Position numbers and translations under genes: made by a program. From an uncultured Lachnospiraceae bacterium (GTDB taxonomy: Bacteria; Bacillota; Clostridia; Lachnospirales; Lachnospiraceae), in the NCBI GenBank assembly GCA_947246015.1, contig CAMXQE010000004.1, positions 1 to 64,000 on the forward strand: a DNA stretch of 64,000 nucleotides, read 5' to 3'. Position 1 is the stretch's first letter. Every line of letters starts with the position of its first letter. The notes under the pieces are model-generated. The model ran no database searches and was not told the origin of the DNA. It saw nothing but the letters and a program-made list of their open reading frames with translations. Positions 1 to 7,792 of the stretch are shown here, piece after piece.

Positions 1-113
1 AGGCTGCCTTTTGGAATCTTCAGGGTTGCATTACTGTTTATTTGTCAAGGTTCATTTTGATTTCATAATGATAAATCATCTCGTCGTTTGTTTTGTTCCG
101 ACGCAACTTTGAT

Positions 114-142
114 AGGATAACACATCTTCATCATTCTGTCAA
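114..142 (-). promoter_or_regulatory. SigA-type promoter, leftward, likely rRNA P1
   Basis: On the minus strand a TTGACA -35 box (137-142) and a TATCCT -10 box (114-119) are separated by 17 bases. Transcription would leave the window at its left edge. The downstream text contains AACCTTGACA and CCTGAAGATT, words I associate with the leader before 16S rRNA in Lachnospiraceae, so an rRNA operon is the likely target. That last step is inference, because no rRNA sequence lies in the window. Confidence 0.6.
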
Positions 143-197
143 GCACTTTTTTGATTTATTTTTTATGAACTCACCACTGCTTTTGCAGTGGATTTTC

Positions 198-227
198 ATT
201 CTACCATCAAGCCCTTGAACTTGTCAA
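198..227 (-). promoter_or_regulatory. Second leftward promoter, tandem with 114-142
   Basis: The minus strand carries TTGACA (222-227), an 18-base spacer and TAGAAT (198-203), about 85 bp upstream of the first promoter and pointing the same way. Tandem strong promoters with the same AAAAAATGCTTGACA-like context are typical of stable RNA operons. Apart from these two promoters I see no gene in positions 1-300. Confidence 0.6.
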
Positions 228-300
228 GCATTTTTTGCTATTTTTGTTCATCCGGCAAGAAAATCTTCATTAACTAAAATTTTCCATCTGGCAAATGAAA

Positions 301-388
301 CGGAGAAAGAGGGATTTGAACCCTCGCGCCGCGTAAACGACCTACACCCTTAGCAGGGGCGCCTCTTCAGCCTCTTGAGTATTTCTCC
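301..388 (-). tRNA. tRNA-Ser (anticodon GCT)
   Basis: Read on the minus strand, an 88-nt class II tRNA folds with acceptor GGAGAAA/TTTCTCC, a long variable arm and a TTCAAAT T-loop. The anticodon loop CTGCTAA gives anticodon GCT, which decodes AGC/AGU serine codons. The discriminator base is G and no CCA is encoded, so the CCA end must be added enzymatically. Its own promoter lies at 441-470. Confidence 0.97.
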
Positions 389-440
389 TTAGCCTGAATT
401 ATATAAAGTATTGTGCCTGTTATCTAACAGCGCAGATGTT

Positions 441-470
441 ATTATACATCAAAGCATATTTGTTTGTCAA
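441..470 (-). promoter_or_regulatory. Promoter of tRNA-Ser
   Basis: The minus strand shows TTGACA (465-470), an 18-base spacer and a perfect TATAAT (441-446), about 50 bp upstream of the tRNA-Ser 5' end. It shares its upstream AAAAAAGTG text with the two promoters further left, suggesting a common stable-RNA promoter type. Confidence 0.8.
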
Positions 471-576
471 TCACTTTTTTAATTTTTTTTAGAGAGTCAA
501 CAACCCCGCTGCAAGCAACGGGGCATCAGGCTTGCAACGCTGCAGAGCACCAACACATTGAGGATGTGCTGGCATG

Positions 577-656
577 TGACCCTCGCAGCATTCGTCAAAC
601 ATCCAGAGATGTTTATATCTCTTAAACATGGCTATTTTCCTCATGCTCGCGGGAAT
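577..656 (-). repeat. Dispersed intergenic repeat, copy A
   Basis: On the minus strand the block begins ATTCCCGCGAGCA (644-656) and ends GCGAGGGTCA (577-586). The same 13-mer and 10-mer recur in the same order and orientation at 46307-46368. The block lies just after the plsC stop codon, between plsC and the tRNA-Ser promoter. Nearby hairpins include AAACATC/GATGTTT and CCCCGCTGC/GCAACGGGG, the latter perhaps acting as the plsC terminator. No gene is visible in 471-676. Confidence 0.45.
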
Positions 657-676
657 CAATTTTTGGCTTCTAAACG

Positions 677-1393
677 CTATGCCAAAGCATTATGTTCTTC
701 TATAGCCTCACCAATCCTTCTTTTTACTTCCGCTGCTATCTCTATAGTCTTCATCCCCTTATACTCCTCATAATATATAGGCGGAAGATAAACAATCTTA
801 ACCACAACCGGTTTTATTGATTTTTCATCAAACGGCTTAAAAGCATCCACTAAAGCACACGGTACAATCGGGCACCGGGCCTTTACTGCACTCTTAAAAC
901 TCCCTCCCTTGAAATCCAATAAACTGTTACCATCCTTACTTCTCGTCCCTTCCGCAAATATAAGAAAATTCTTTCCACCCTTAACTTCTTCCGTCACCTG
1001 CTGGATAACCTTCATGGACTGCCTTATATCTTCCCGGTCAATGGCAATAGAACCAAGAGCATCTACTACCTGTTTCAGCAGAATTACATTCCTGGCCTCT
1101 TTTTTTATTACAAAAGCAAATGGAACCGGACAGGATTCCAAAAAAGCTAATACATCATACAGCCCCTGATGATTCGGGAAAAAAATAAATCCATTCTTCT
1201 TAGGAATATTCTCCAAACCATAAGATTCTATCTTCACCTTTCCCGCCCGATTAGCTGCTACTGTCACTTTTTTTACACAAGCATATGCCTCATCCAAAGT
1301 AATTCCTTTTTTCTTCCCGCATCGCCAGATTTGAAAAAAATATAGCGGTGCTTTCAAAAAAAGCCTAAAAACCATCATTGCTATTCTATACAT
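677..1393 (-). CDS. plsC: 1-acyl-sn-glycerol-3-phosphate acyltransferase (PlsC family)
   Basis: This 238-residue protein carries the acyltransferase signature NHQGLYD (residues 74-80, the HX4D catalytic motif) and EGTRS (148-152), which binds the acceptor phosphate. A hydrophobic N-terminal stretch should anchor it to the inner face of the membrane. The family acylates lysophosphatidic acid at sn-2 to make phosphatidic acid for phospholipid synthesis. Length is typical for the short bacterial type. It lies 52 bp downstream of the fumarase beta gene on the same strand. Acyl-chain and acceptor specificity cannot be read from sequence, so a related lysophospholipid acyltransferase is possible. 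Confidence 0.9.
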   Translation of the reverse strand: MYRIAMMVFRLFLKAPLYFFQIWRCGKKKGITLDEAYACVKKVTVAANRAGKVKIESYGLENIPKKNGFIFFPNHQGLYDVLAFLESCPVPFAFVIKKEARNVILLKQVVDALGSIAIDREDIRQSMKVIQQVTEEVKGGKNFLIFAEGTRSKDGNSLLDFKGGSFKSAVKARCPIVPCALVDAFKPFDEKSIKPVVVKIVYLPPIYYEEYKGMKTIEIAAEVKRRIGEAIEEHNALA

Positions 1394-1445
1394 AACCGTT
1401 ACTTCCCATACATTTTACCTGTCATACCAGCACTAATTGCTGTCG

Positions 1446-1994
1446 TTATCTGCCATACTGTCCAACTACCGTTTCATATAAATTATTTCCTTCGGAATCA
1501 ATAACAACAATAACCGGAAATTTCTCTACCTCCAATTCCCTGATTGCTTCCGTCCCCAGGTCTTCATACGCAATTACCTTAGAACTTTTAATCGAGCGGG
1601 AAAGTAATGCTCCGGCACCTCCCACAGCGGCAAAGTAAACTGCGCCGTTTCGTACAATTGCCGTTTTCACTTCCTCCGACCGTTTTCCTTTTCCAATCAT
1701 TCCCCTTAATCCACTGTCAAGAAAATCAGGCGTGTACTTATCCATCCGACTGGAAGTCGTCGGCCCTGCAGACCCGATTGCCCTCCCTTCCCTCGCCGGA
1801 GAGGGCCCCATATAATATATGATATTTCCCGCCAAATCTAAAGGCAGAATTCCGCCGGCTTTCATTGCCTCATACATTCTTTTATGAGCGGCATCTCTCG
1901 CTGTATAAATCGTCCCCGTAAGATATACATAATCTCCTGCCCGAAGCCGTCTGGCATCTTCCCCGCTAATAGGCGTCTTAATATATTTATCCAT
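1446..1994 (-). CDS. Class I fumarate hydratase, beta subunit
   Basis: The 182-residue protein is the separate C-terminal (beta) half of an iron-sulfur class I hydro-lyase. The signature GPTTSSRMDKY near residue 77 is typical of the family, as is the swivelling-domain text KVIAYEDLGTEAIRELEV near the end. With the alpha subunit encoded just upstream (34-bp gap, same strand) it should interconvert fumarate and malate in the cytoplasm. Two-subunit forms are usual in Clostridia and archaea, while E. coli FumA is fused. The related L-tartrate dehydratase cannot be strictly excluded, but the lone gene pair without tartrate genes favours fumarase. Confidence 0.88.
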   Translation of the reverse strand: MDKYIKTPISGEDARRLRAGDYVYLTGTIYTARDAAHKRMYEAMKAGGILPLDLAGNIIYYMGPSPAREGRAIGSAGPTTSSRMDKYTPDFLDSGLRGMIGKGKRSEEVKTAIVRNGAVYFAAVGGAGALLSRSIKSSKVIAYEDLGTEAIRELEVEKFPVIVVIDSEGNNLYETVVGQYGR

Positions 1995-2028
1995 ATTCGA
2001 TTCCTCTTTATTTCATGACTTTGAAAGG

Positions 2029-2871
2029 TTAAATTACACGTACCACATGCCGATTCACATGACAGCATATATTTACCGCTACGGGCAATCCCGCAATATG
2101 GGTAGGATATGTATTGATATTGACAGCAAAGGCCGTTGTACTCCCTCCCAATCCGCCAGGCCCTATTCCTGTTTCATTAATCCTTTTCAACAGTTCTTCT
2201 TCCATTTCTTTTATATAGGGTATAGAAGAATATTCATTCGCCGGCCTTGTCAATGCTTTTTTTGCCATCAAAGCGCACTTTTCAAAAGTACCGCCGATAC
2301 CTACCCCTACCACCATAGGAGGACAGGCATTCGGACCGGCATCCCTTACTGCAGTCAGAACAGCGTCCTTCACACCTTCCATACCATCTGCCGGCTTAAG
2401 CATAAAGATGCGGCTCATATTTTCACTTCCAAATCCCTTCGGCGCAATTGTAATTCTGACCTGATCCCCAGGTACTATTTCATAATGAATAACTGCCGGA
2501 GTATTATCTTTCGTATTTTCCCGGATTAACGGATCTTTGACCACCGACTTTCGCAAATAGCCCTCCGTATATCCTCTCCGGACCCCTTCATTCACCGCAT
2601 CTTCTAAAATATCTCCCTCAAAATGTACATCCTGTCCTATCTCCATAAAGATAACCGCCATTCCTGTATCCTGGCAAATAGGAATCATATCCTCTCCCGC
2701 AATCTGAAGATTTTCCTTAAGCTGGCCCAATATCTGTTTTCCTAAAGGCGCTTTTTCTTCATCTGCTGCGCTAAATAAACACTCTTTCATATCTTCGGAA
2801 AGAAAATGATTTGCCTCTATGCACATCTCCTTTACATTTTCTGTAATTACCGATGTCCGTACTGTACGCAT
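2029..2871 (-). CDS. Class I fumarate hydratase, alpha subunit
   Basis: This catalytic subunit carries the oxygen-sensitive 4Fe-4S cluster. Likely ligands are the cysteines in ICQDTG, NACPPMVVG and EKCALMAK. I place the start at the ATG at 2871, giving 280 residues, the normal family length. A GGGATGGGAT purine stretch lies just before it, whereas the longer open frame to 2949 would overlap the HIT gene without a ribosome site. The start follows the HIT stop codon by 14 bp, so the HIT, alpha and beta genes are probably co-transcribed. Partner: the beta subunit at 1446-1994. Confidence 0.88.
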   Translation of the reverse strand: MRTVRTSVITENVKEMCIEANHFLSEDMKECLFSAADEEKAPLGKQILGQLKENLQIAGEDMIPICQDTGMAVIFMEIGQDVHFEGDILEDAVNEGVRRGYTEGYLRKSVVKDPLIRENTKDNTPAVIHYEIVPGDQVRITIAPKGFGSENMSRIFMLKPADGMEGVKDAVLTAVRDAGPNACPPMVVGVGIGGTFEKCALMAKKALTRPANEYSSIPYIKEMEEELLKRINETGIGPGGLGGSTTAFAVNINTYPTHIAGLPVAVNICCHVNRHVVRVI

Positions 2872-2885
2872 ACTATCCCATCCCA

Positions 2886-3296
2886 TCAATTTATAATAAT
2901 ATTCCTGATTTCTTCCAACTCTTCCTGCGAAAACTCTAACGGTTCCCACCCTAACGTCTGTCCGTCTTCCTTATAACGGGGAATCAGGTGTAAATGAAAA
3001 TGAAATACAGTCTGTCCTGCTGCTTCCCCATTGTTCTGAACAAGATTGAAGCCGTCACAACTTAACTTCTCCGTCATATGAATTGCCATCTTTTTTGCTA
3101 ACAGCATAACCTTTCCTGCCGTTTCATCCGGCAATTCATATAAATTATGATAATGGTTTTTCGGCAGAATCAACGCATGTCCTTTCGTAGCAGGACCCAA
3201 GTCCAAAATAACTTTAAACTCATCATCCTCGTAAAGAACCTTAGACGGTATATCACCGTTTGCTATTTTGCAAAAAATACAATTGTCGTCTCTCAT
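2886..3296 (-). CDS. HIT family nucleotide-binding protein (HinT-like)
   Basis: The 136-residue protein ends in the histidine-triad signature FHFHLHLIPRY, with H99, H101 and H103. The preceding text NLVQNNGEAAGQTV is typical of the Hint branch, and cysteines near the N-terminus (CIFCK) are those of the zinc-binding type. Hint enzymes hydrolyse purine nucleoside phosphoramidates and aminoacyl-adenylates in the cytoplasm. The gene precedes the fumarase pair on the same strand and nearly abuts it. No functional link to fumarase is evident. Confidence 0.93.
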   Translation of the reverse strand: MRDDNCIFCKIANGDIPSKVLYEDDEFKVILDLGPATKGHALILPKNHYHNLYELPDETAGKVMLLAKKMAIHMTEKLSCDGFNLVQNNGEAAGQTVFHFHLHLIPRYKEDGQTLGWEPLEFSQEELEEIRNIIIN

Positions 3297-3366
3297 AACC
3301 TTTCACACCTATGCTGCTATGCATAGTTCCTTTCTTTATAATCTTGATTTAATCTCGATTGAATCT

Positions 3367-4359
3367 CTATCTTTCGAAAATGAAAATCTGATCCAGCATA
3401 CGGAGCACTTTAAAATCACCTTTCATTTTCATTTCTCCTGCCATAAAAGCGCGTTGGAATGTCATCCTTCCACTCATGATTTCATCCAAAGTCTGCCTCC
3501 CCAGTTGAAGCTCCACATCCGCATAATCTGCCGCTCCAAAAGAACACTGTAATTCCCCATTCTGTACATCAATAATCAAATTTTTCTTCTTACCATCTAT
3601 GATAAGACGGTATACGCCCCTAAATCCGGGCTGCGGCCTGAAGTGCTGCTGTAACTGCGTAATGATTTCACCTGTATCTTCTGTTTCCCCATTACTTAAC
3701 ATATCCCTGAATAAACTCGTTAGTTCCTGAATATCTTCTTTTTGTCTTTGAACATATTGATCGTCCGAAGCATACTGAGACAACTGCTCGGACTCCTGCG
3801 GCGTTAAATCTATCTGTGTCCTGGAAACCATCTGGCGTATCGCCTGATTGCTGGCCGGAAGACTGACAATCTTCTGATTTACAGTACGATACATATTCTC
3901 TGCTTTCTTTTCAATCAAAGTAATATAATCCTGATTATCTTCCAAAGAAGAAATATCTGCAATGTACCCGCACACACCGCTGCATGGACGCCCACCCAGA
4001 ATTTCCCATGCAGATACAAGATTCAGTTTGCCTTCACGTTCTCCATAGGTCGTAGACATAACAACCGGACACATATAAATATTGCTTATTTTTTCCTTAT
4101 CACCATACAGCCAGCAGGAATCCAAAAATTGCTGCATATATCCGCCAATCCCGTACCATTCCACAGTAGTGGCCAGAATAATGCCGTCTGCCTCTTTTAA
4201 TGTCTGCGGTAATGTTGTAATGCTGTTCTTTAATTCATGAAGCTGGAAACGCTCTACGCTGACCCGGAGTTCCTCCAATACCTCCTGCATTTTATTAAGG
4301 ACGAATAAAGTAGGGTCATCAATCAAACCTCTGCCGCCGTAATAAATATTTATTTTCAT
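3367..4359 (-). CDS. Flavodoxin-fold protein fused to SCP2 sterol-carrier domain
   Basis: This is a 330-residue fusion. Residues 1-160 resemble NAD(P)H-dependent FMN reductases and flavodoxins, with the FMN-site stretch TTVEWYGIGGYMQQFLD near residue 65 and a second flavin-binding loop near STTYGEREG. A helical linker follows. The last 90 residues match the SCP2 lipid-binding fold (RLIIDGKKKNLIIDVQNGEL, then FQRAFMAGEMKMKGD). It lies 12 bp after the rhomboid gene, so both are probably expressed from the promoter at 5474-5502. The combination suggests redox chemistry on a hydrophobic ligand, but substrate and electron donor are unknown. Confidence 0.75.
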   Translation of the reverse strand: MKINIYYGGRGLIDDPTLFVLNKMQEVLEELRVSVERFQLHELKNSITTLPQTLKEADGIILATTVEWYGIGGYMQQFLDSCWLYGDKEKISNIYMCPVVMSTTYGEREGKLNLVSAWEILGGRPCSGVCGYIADISSLEDNQDYITLIEKKAENMYRTVNQKIVSLPASNQAIRQMVSRTQIDLTPQESEQLSQYASDDQYVQRQKEDIQELTSLFRDMLSNGETEDTGEIITQLQQHFRPQPGFRGVYRLIIDGKKKNLIIDVQNGELQCSFGAADYADVELQLGRQTLDEIMSGRMTFQRAFMAGEMKMKGDFKVLRMLDQIFIFER

Positions 4360-4371
4360 ATCTTACCTCCG

Positions 4372-5424
4372 CTATATATTCCGTAACGACTTCTCTGATT
4401 TCAACCAATTACAGAATCGATATATCGCTGCTATTACTAATCCGCTAAAAAATCCGCCTATGTGCGCCGCATTGTTAATGTTGCTTCCTACGAACCCACT
4501 GTACATGGAGTAGGCAAGCATAAACATGAATCTCCCTATTGAAATCTGATCCAAATGCCCTTTATGAATAATTACCAATAGTAATAATGCACCTATCACG
4601 CCAAATATTGCCCCGCTGGCGCCCGCCGAAAAAATAACTGTTTCTGAATAAAATTCATATATCATGGATGATATATTTCCACATATGCCCGCCGCAATAT
4701 ATAGAATCCCATACCTCACCAGACCAAAATGCTTCTCTGCCACTTCTCCGAGATAATAAAGGACAATCATATTGCTAATTAAATGATCTATATCCCAATG
4801 GAGAAAAAGACTTGTAAAAATTCGGTAATACTCATGTTTTTCCAAAAACTCCGTTATGCCAATCGCACCTATATTATATAACAAATCTCCCGTAAATGCA
4901 CATAATATAAATACAAGGATATTCACTGCTACAAGAACAGTTGTCATAACCGGCATTTTATATTTTCCTGCTTTCGTCCCGGATGTACTTCTTCTCCTCT
5001 CTGACTGTCCGTCTTCCTCTTCCAAGTGTAAATGCGCCAGAAAATACTCCAGCTTATCTTTCATCCCGTAAAAATCACTCACTTGATCTTCGAAAATCAT
5101 TAACCGCTTTTCATACGGATTTATTATCCAGCACATAGCATCGTCAGCGCAAAGCCTCCTGGCTTTATTTCCATCATTACAGATAATAAGAGAAAATATA
5201 TGAATTTGGGAAATTCCTTTTTCTAAAAATAAATTCCTGATTTTTTCTTTAATATGCAAATACTGATCCCCTGATATATACAAATTTTTACGATAATTTA
5301 CCACATGGAACACATTCACATAAGAATTTTCCATCCGGAAGTAAATTGTAAATTCCGGTAAATTGGAAGGAATACCCACATACCCTTCTTCCGTAAAGAA
5401 TTCATCAAGCTGCCTTTCAACCAT
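4372..5424 (-). CDS. Rhomboid family intramembrane serine protease
   Basis: Residues 1-150 form a soluble cytoplasmic domain ending in a charged linker (EEEDGQSERRR). From about residue 155 a rhomboid core of about six membrane helices follows, with the nucleophile motif GASGAIFG (Ser270) and the partner histidine in AAHIGGFFSG. HLISNMIVL matches the family's conserved HxxxN oxyanion region. The enzyme cleaves transmembrane substrates within the membrane; the substrate here is unknown. The gene starts a transcription unit with its own promoter at 5474-5502, just after the Tad operon ends. The N-terminal domain resembles that of other Firmicutes rhomboids and is not itself assigned. Confidence 0.9.
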   Translation of the reverse strand: MVERQLDEFFTEEGYVGIPSNLPEFTIYFRMENSYVNVFHVVNYRKNLYISGDQYLHIKEKIRNLFLEKGISQIHIFSLIICNDGNKARRLCADDAMCWIINPYEKRLMIFEDQVSDFYGMKDKLEYFLAHLHLEEEDGQSERRRSTSGTKAGKYKMPVMTTVLVAVNILVFILCAFTGDLLYNIGAIGITEFLEKHEYYRIFTSLFLHWDIDHLISNMIVLYYLGEVAEKHFGLVRYGILYIAAGICGNISSMIYEFYSETVIFSAGASGAIFGVIGALLLLVIIHKGHLDQISIGRFMFMLAYSMYSGFVGSNINNAAHIGGFFSGLVIAAIYRFCNWLKSEKSLRNI

Positions 5425-5473
5425 ATTGTCTCCGTTCCATCCGCATACGCAGAATGATATTTCACTATGGTAA

Positions 5474-5502
5474 AGGGTAACATTTCCTTACAAGCGTGTC
5501 AA
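5474..5502 (-). promoter_or_regulatory. Promoter for the rhomboid / flavodoxin-SCP2 unit
   Basis: The minus strand carries a TTGACA -35 box (5497-5502), a 17-base spacer and a TACCCT -10 box (5474-5479), about 50 bp upstream of the rhomboid start codon and only ten bases after the stop codon of the FHA gene. This separates the housekeeping genes from the Tad operon. Confidence 0.7.
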
Positions 5503-5511
5503 TGAAATAAT

Positions 5512-6876
5512 CTACCGGTAACAAAATGTCATCCGGCCAAACCGCAGCTCATCTCCCTGTTCTATCAGCACTGTGTCATTTGGTTCCAATCGCAGCCCGT
5601 TTTTAAATGTACCATTGGTAGAATTCATATCTGTTACACATATGCCTTCCTCCTGCTTCGTAAACCGGGCGTGAATCCGGCTGATGGTACTATCTTTAAT
5701 GACTACATCTACGCTTCCTGCCATTTTTCCTATCGTGCATGGAAGCTGTTCTAAATCAATATGGTATTTATTGCCCTTATTCGTTCCATACAGCTTGTGC
5801 TCTGTTTTGCACATGGCATCTTCCAGAAAAACCGTATTTCCATATTCCGCCTTCTCCATACCCGCAGCTTTATTTTCACATACCGCTCCCATTAATTCTT
5901 TATGCGGAATCATCGCTTTCCGGGATACGGGCTCCAAATTCCAGTCTGCCACAGGAACAGCTTCTGCCAGGTCTGCCACACCTGCATTTTCCTTTTTTCT
6001 ATTCCGGCACCTCCTCTGTCCGCAGACATTGAATATCAAATATAAAAACAGAGCCGCCGCCATAACTGTCAGGACAATGCCCCCCGTTATGGACATAACC
6101 ATCTCTTCCGCAGATAATATGAAAAAATACTGCAGGCCAAAAACACCGGATGCCGACAGCATACACGCAAAGGCCAGTATTCCTGCCGCTATCAGCTGTT
6201 TTGGCGCTCTTTCTTCTATATCCGCTTCTCCCCCATCTGCAGGAAAGCCTTCGCTTCCCATGACAGTCAAATCCGCTTCCTCCGTTATATCTATTACATT
6301 TTCTTCTACCTCTCTTATTTCCGGTACTGTTTCTGTGAATAAGTTCCATACCGCAGATAAGATAAATTCATTATCCTGTGCCATCTCGTAAATTTTATAT
6401 ACAATAGCTGCCGCTTCGTCCTGCGAATGATCTGCCTTTTCTACAAGAAATTCCGCCAGCGGCATGTAGGATGCTTCCGTTCCGCCCTTCATGTAATATG
6501 GATAATATATGAAAAAGTATTCTTCTGTTTCAGGATTTCCAAAAATATATTCCGGTTGTAAAACCAGGCATCTGCTATCCAGAAGATAGTTCTCCAATTC
6601 CGCCAAAGCCTCCCTCATACATTCAAACAATCGGTGAATCTGCCTGTAATCCATCGGCCCTCTGCCAAACATACCAGACAGGCTCTGTCTGGAACTTATC
6701 TCATAATAAAAATGACATTCCTCATCCACATATCTGATTTTACAGGAAAGAAAATATTTCATCTTATTTGCTGTTATCATTTTATGCTGGTAACTTCCTG
6801 TTTCTTTTTCTGTATCCTTTATAATTAAATAATTATGATTCAAATCCTTATAATACTTTATATTTTCTATGCTCAT
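5512..6876 (-). CDS. FHA-domain membrane protein at the end of the Tad operon
   Basis: The 454-residue protein has three parts. An N-terminal domain of about 190 residues is of the kind found fused to FHA domains in Clostridia. Two membrane helices lie near residues 231-254 and 258-283. A C-terminal FHA domain covers roughly 370-454, with the motifs SRIHARF and TDMNSTNGTFKNG. FHA domains bind phosphothreonine peptides, so the protein could sense or scaffold a phosphorylated Tad component on the cytoplasmic side. No Ser/Thr kinase or phosphatase gene is in the window. It follows the TadE-like gene by 21 bp and is the last gene of the operon. Confidence 0.85.
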   Translation of the reverse strand: MSIENIKYYKDLNHNYLIIKDTEKETGSYQHKMITANKMKYFLSCKIRYVDEECHFYYEISSRQSLSGMFGRGPMDYRQIHRLFECMREALAELENYLLDSRCLVLQPEYIFGNPETEEYFFIYYPYYMKGGTEASYMPLAEFLVEKADHSQDEAAAIVYKIYEMAQDNEFILSAVWNLFTETVPEIREVEENVIDITEEADLTVMGSEGFPADGGEADIEERAPKQLIAAGILAFACMLSASGVFGLQYFFILSAEEMVMSITGGIVLTVMAAALFLYLIFNVCGQRRCRNRKKENAGVADLAEAVPVADWNLEPVSRKAMIPHKELMGAVCENKAAGMEKAEYGNTVFLEDAMCKTEHKLYGTNKGNKYHIDLEQLPCTIGKMAGSVDVVIKDSTISRIHARFTKQEEGICVTDMNSTNGTFKNGLRLEPNDTVLIEQGDELRFGRMTFCYR

Positions 6877-6897
6877 ATCCTTTTTATTCCTATTCCC

Positions 6898-7353
6898 TTA
6901 CTTTTTCTCTCTGCTGAACTTATTTTCTATACCGCTTTTTATTCTTTTAACCAATCTTACATTCCGCACACAATTCGTAGGACATATCCGCTGCGCTTCC
7001 CACTTTGCTTCAAATCCCCATCCAACTGTCGCCATTTTTCCTTTTGCCTCCACTGTTACCATACTTCTGTCCGCTCCTGCATTCCAGGCAAAATTCGCGG
7101 TGCTGATATATTTTTTTCCAAATCTCCAATCACTTTCTTTCCTTATCGTCTGTTTAATATCCTCAGTCTCTTCTCCGCAGCACAGACTTCCATGGAATGC
7201 CAATATATAAACATCCTGTGATACGATACACCGGTCGTACAGATAAAAAGTCAGATAAACAATCATACCCGTCAAAATTATTACCATTGGCATAATCATG
7301 GATGCCTCGACCGTAAAATATCCGCCCATCTTTTTAAATTCCCTTTTGTACAA
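6898..7353 (-). CDS. TadE-like pseudopilin
   Basis: This 151-residue protein starts with a short basic segment followed by GYFTVEASMIMPMVIILTGM. That is the class III signal and hydrophobic helix of TadE/TadG-type pseudopilins, with the conserved Glu five residues into the mature part. The remaining 110 residues should lie outside the membrane. Such proteins are processed by the Tad prepilin peptidase and help build or prime the Flp pilus. The gene overlaps the second prepilin peptidase gene by 20 bp, indicating translational coupling. Individual function is not known. Confidence 0.8.
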   Translation of the reverse strand: MYKREFKKMGGYFTVEASMIMPMVIILTGMIVYLTFYLYDRCIVSQDVYILAFHGSLCCGEETEDIKQTIRKESDWRFGKKYISTANFAWNAGADRSMVTVEAKGKMATVGWGFEAKWEAQRICPTNCVRNVRLVKRIKSGIENKFSREKK

Positions 7354-7765
7354 TCATCAAAACCCCCAATCCAATCGTAAGAAACGGCAGGAAAGGTAAT
7401 CTGCTTTTTCCATTCACTTTATGTAAAACAAGCAATATCAAGGAAAAGAATGCCGAAACAGACAGCCCTGTGCAGACTGTTACAAAACACGCTTCCGCCC
7501 CAATCAGTAACCCTAACGCCATAACCACCCATCCGTCTCCGTAACCGATACTTTCTTTCGTACACATGCCTACCATCAAAAGAAAAACTCCCGGAATTAA
7601 GGAATAAAGAATATGAATCCATTCTTTCTCTCCGCTCCTTACCGCATATATAAATGCAATCATTCCAAATACCGCAAGAAATATACAGGGAACCGCTTTC
7701 TCTTTAATATCCGCAATGCTCAATAATGACAAACATACAATCGCAATCATCCACCCGTTCTGCAT
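7334..7765 (-). CDS. A24-type prepilin peptidase, short form (second copy)
   Basis: This 143-residue membrane protein carries both catalytic aspartates of the A24 aspartic prepilin peptidases: Asp20 in IADIKEKAVP and the GxGD motif in IGYGDGWVV. About five hydrophobic segments are visible. It lacks the N-terminal methylase domain, as do TadV-type peptidases. It probably cleaves the class III leaders of the Flp pilin or the TadE-like proteins. The same operon begins with another A24 peptidase at 14876-15430. Two peptidases in one operon suggest division of labour between pilin and pseudopilins. Confidence 0.85.
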   Translation of the reverse strand: MQNGWMIAIVCLSLLSIADIKEKAVPCIFLAVFGMIAFIYAVRSGEKEWIHILYSLIPGVFLLMVGMCTKESIGYGDGWVVMALGLLIGAEACFVTVCTGLSVSAFFSLILLVLHKVNGKSRLPFLPFLTIGLGVLMIVQKGI

Positions 7766-7792
7766 ATCCTTCTCCCTCCCGATTTACCATTT

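Noticed and set aside
16-54. A further leftward promoter at the TTGACA in the first 54 bases
   Set aside because: No acceptable -10 box follows at 16-18 bases, and the word fits the expected 16S leader text.
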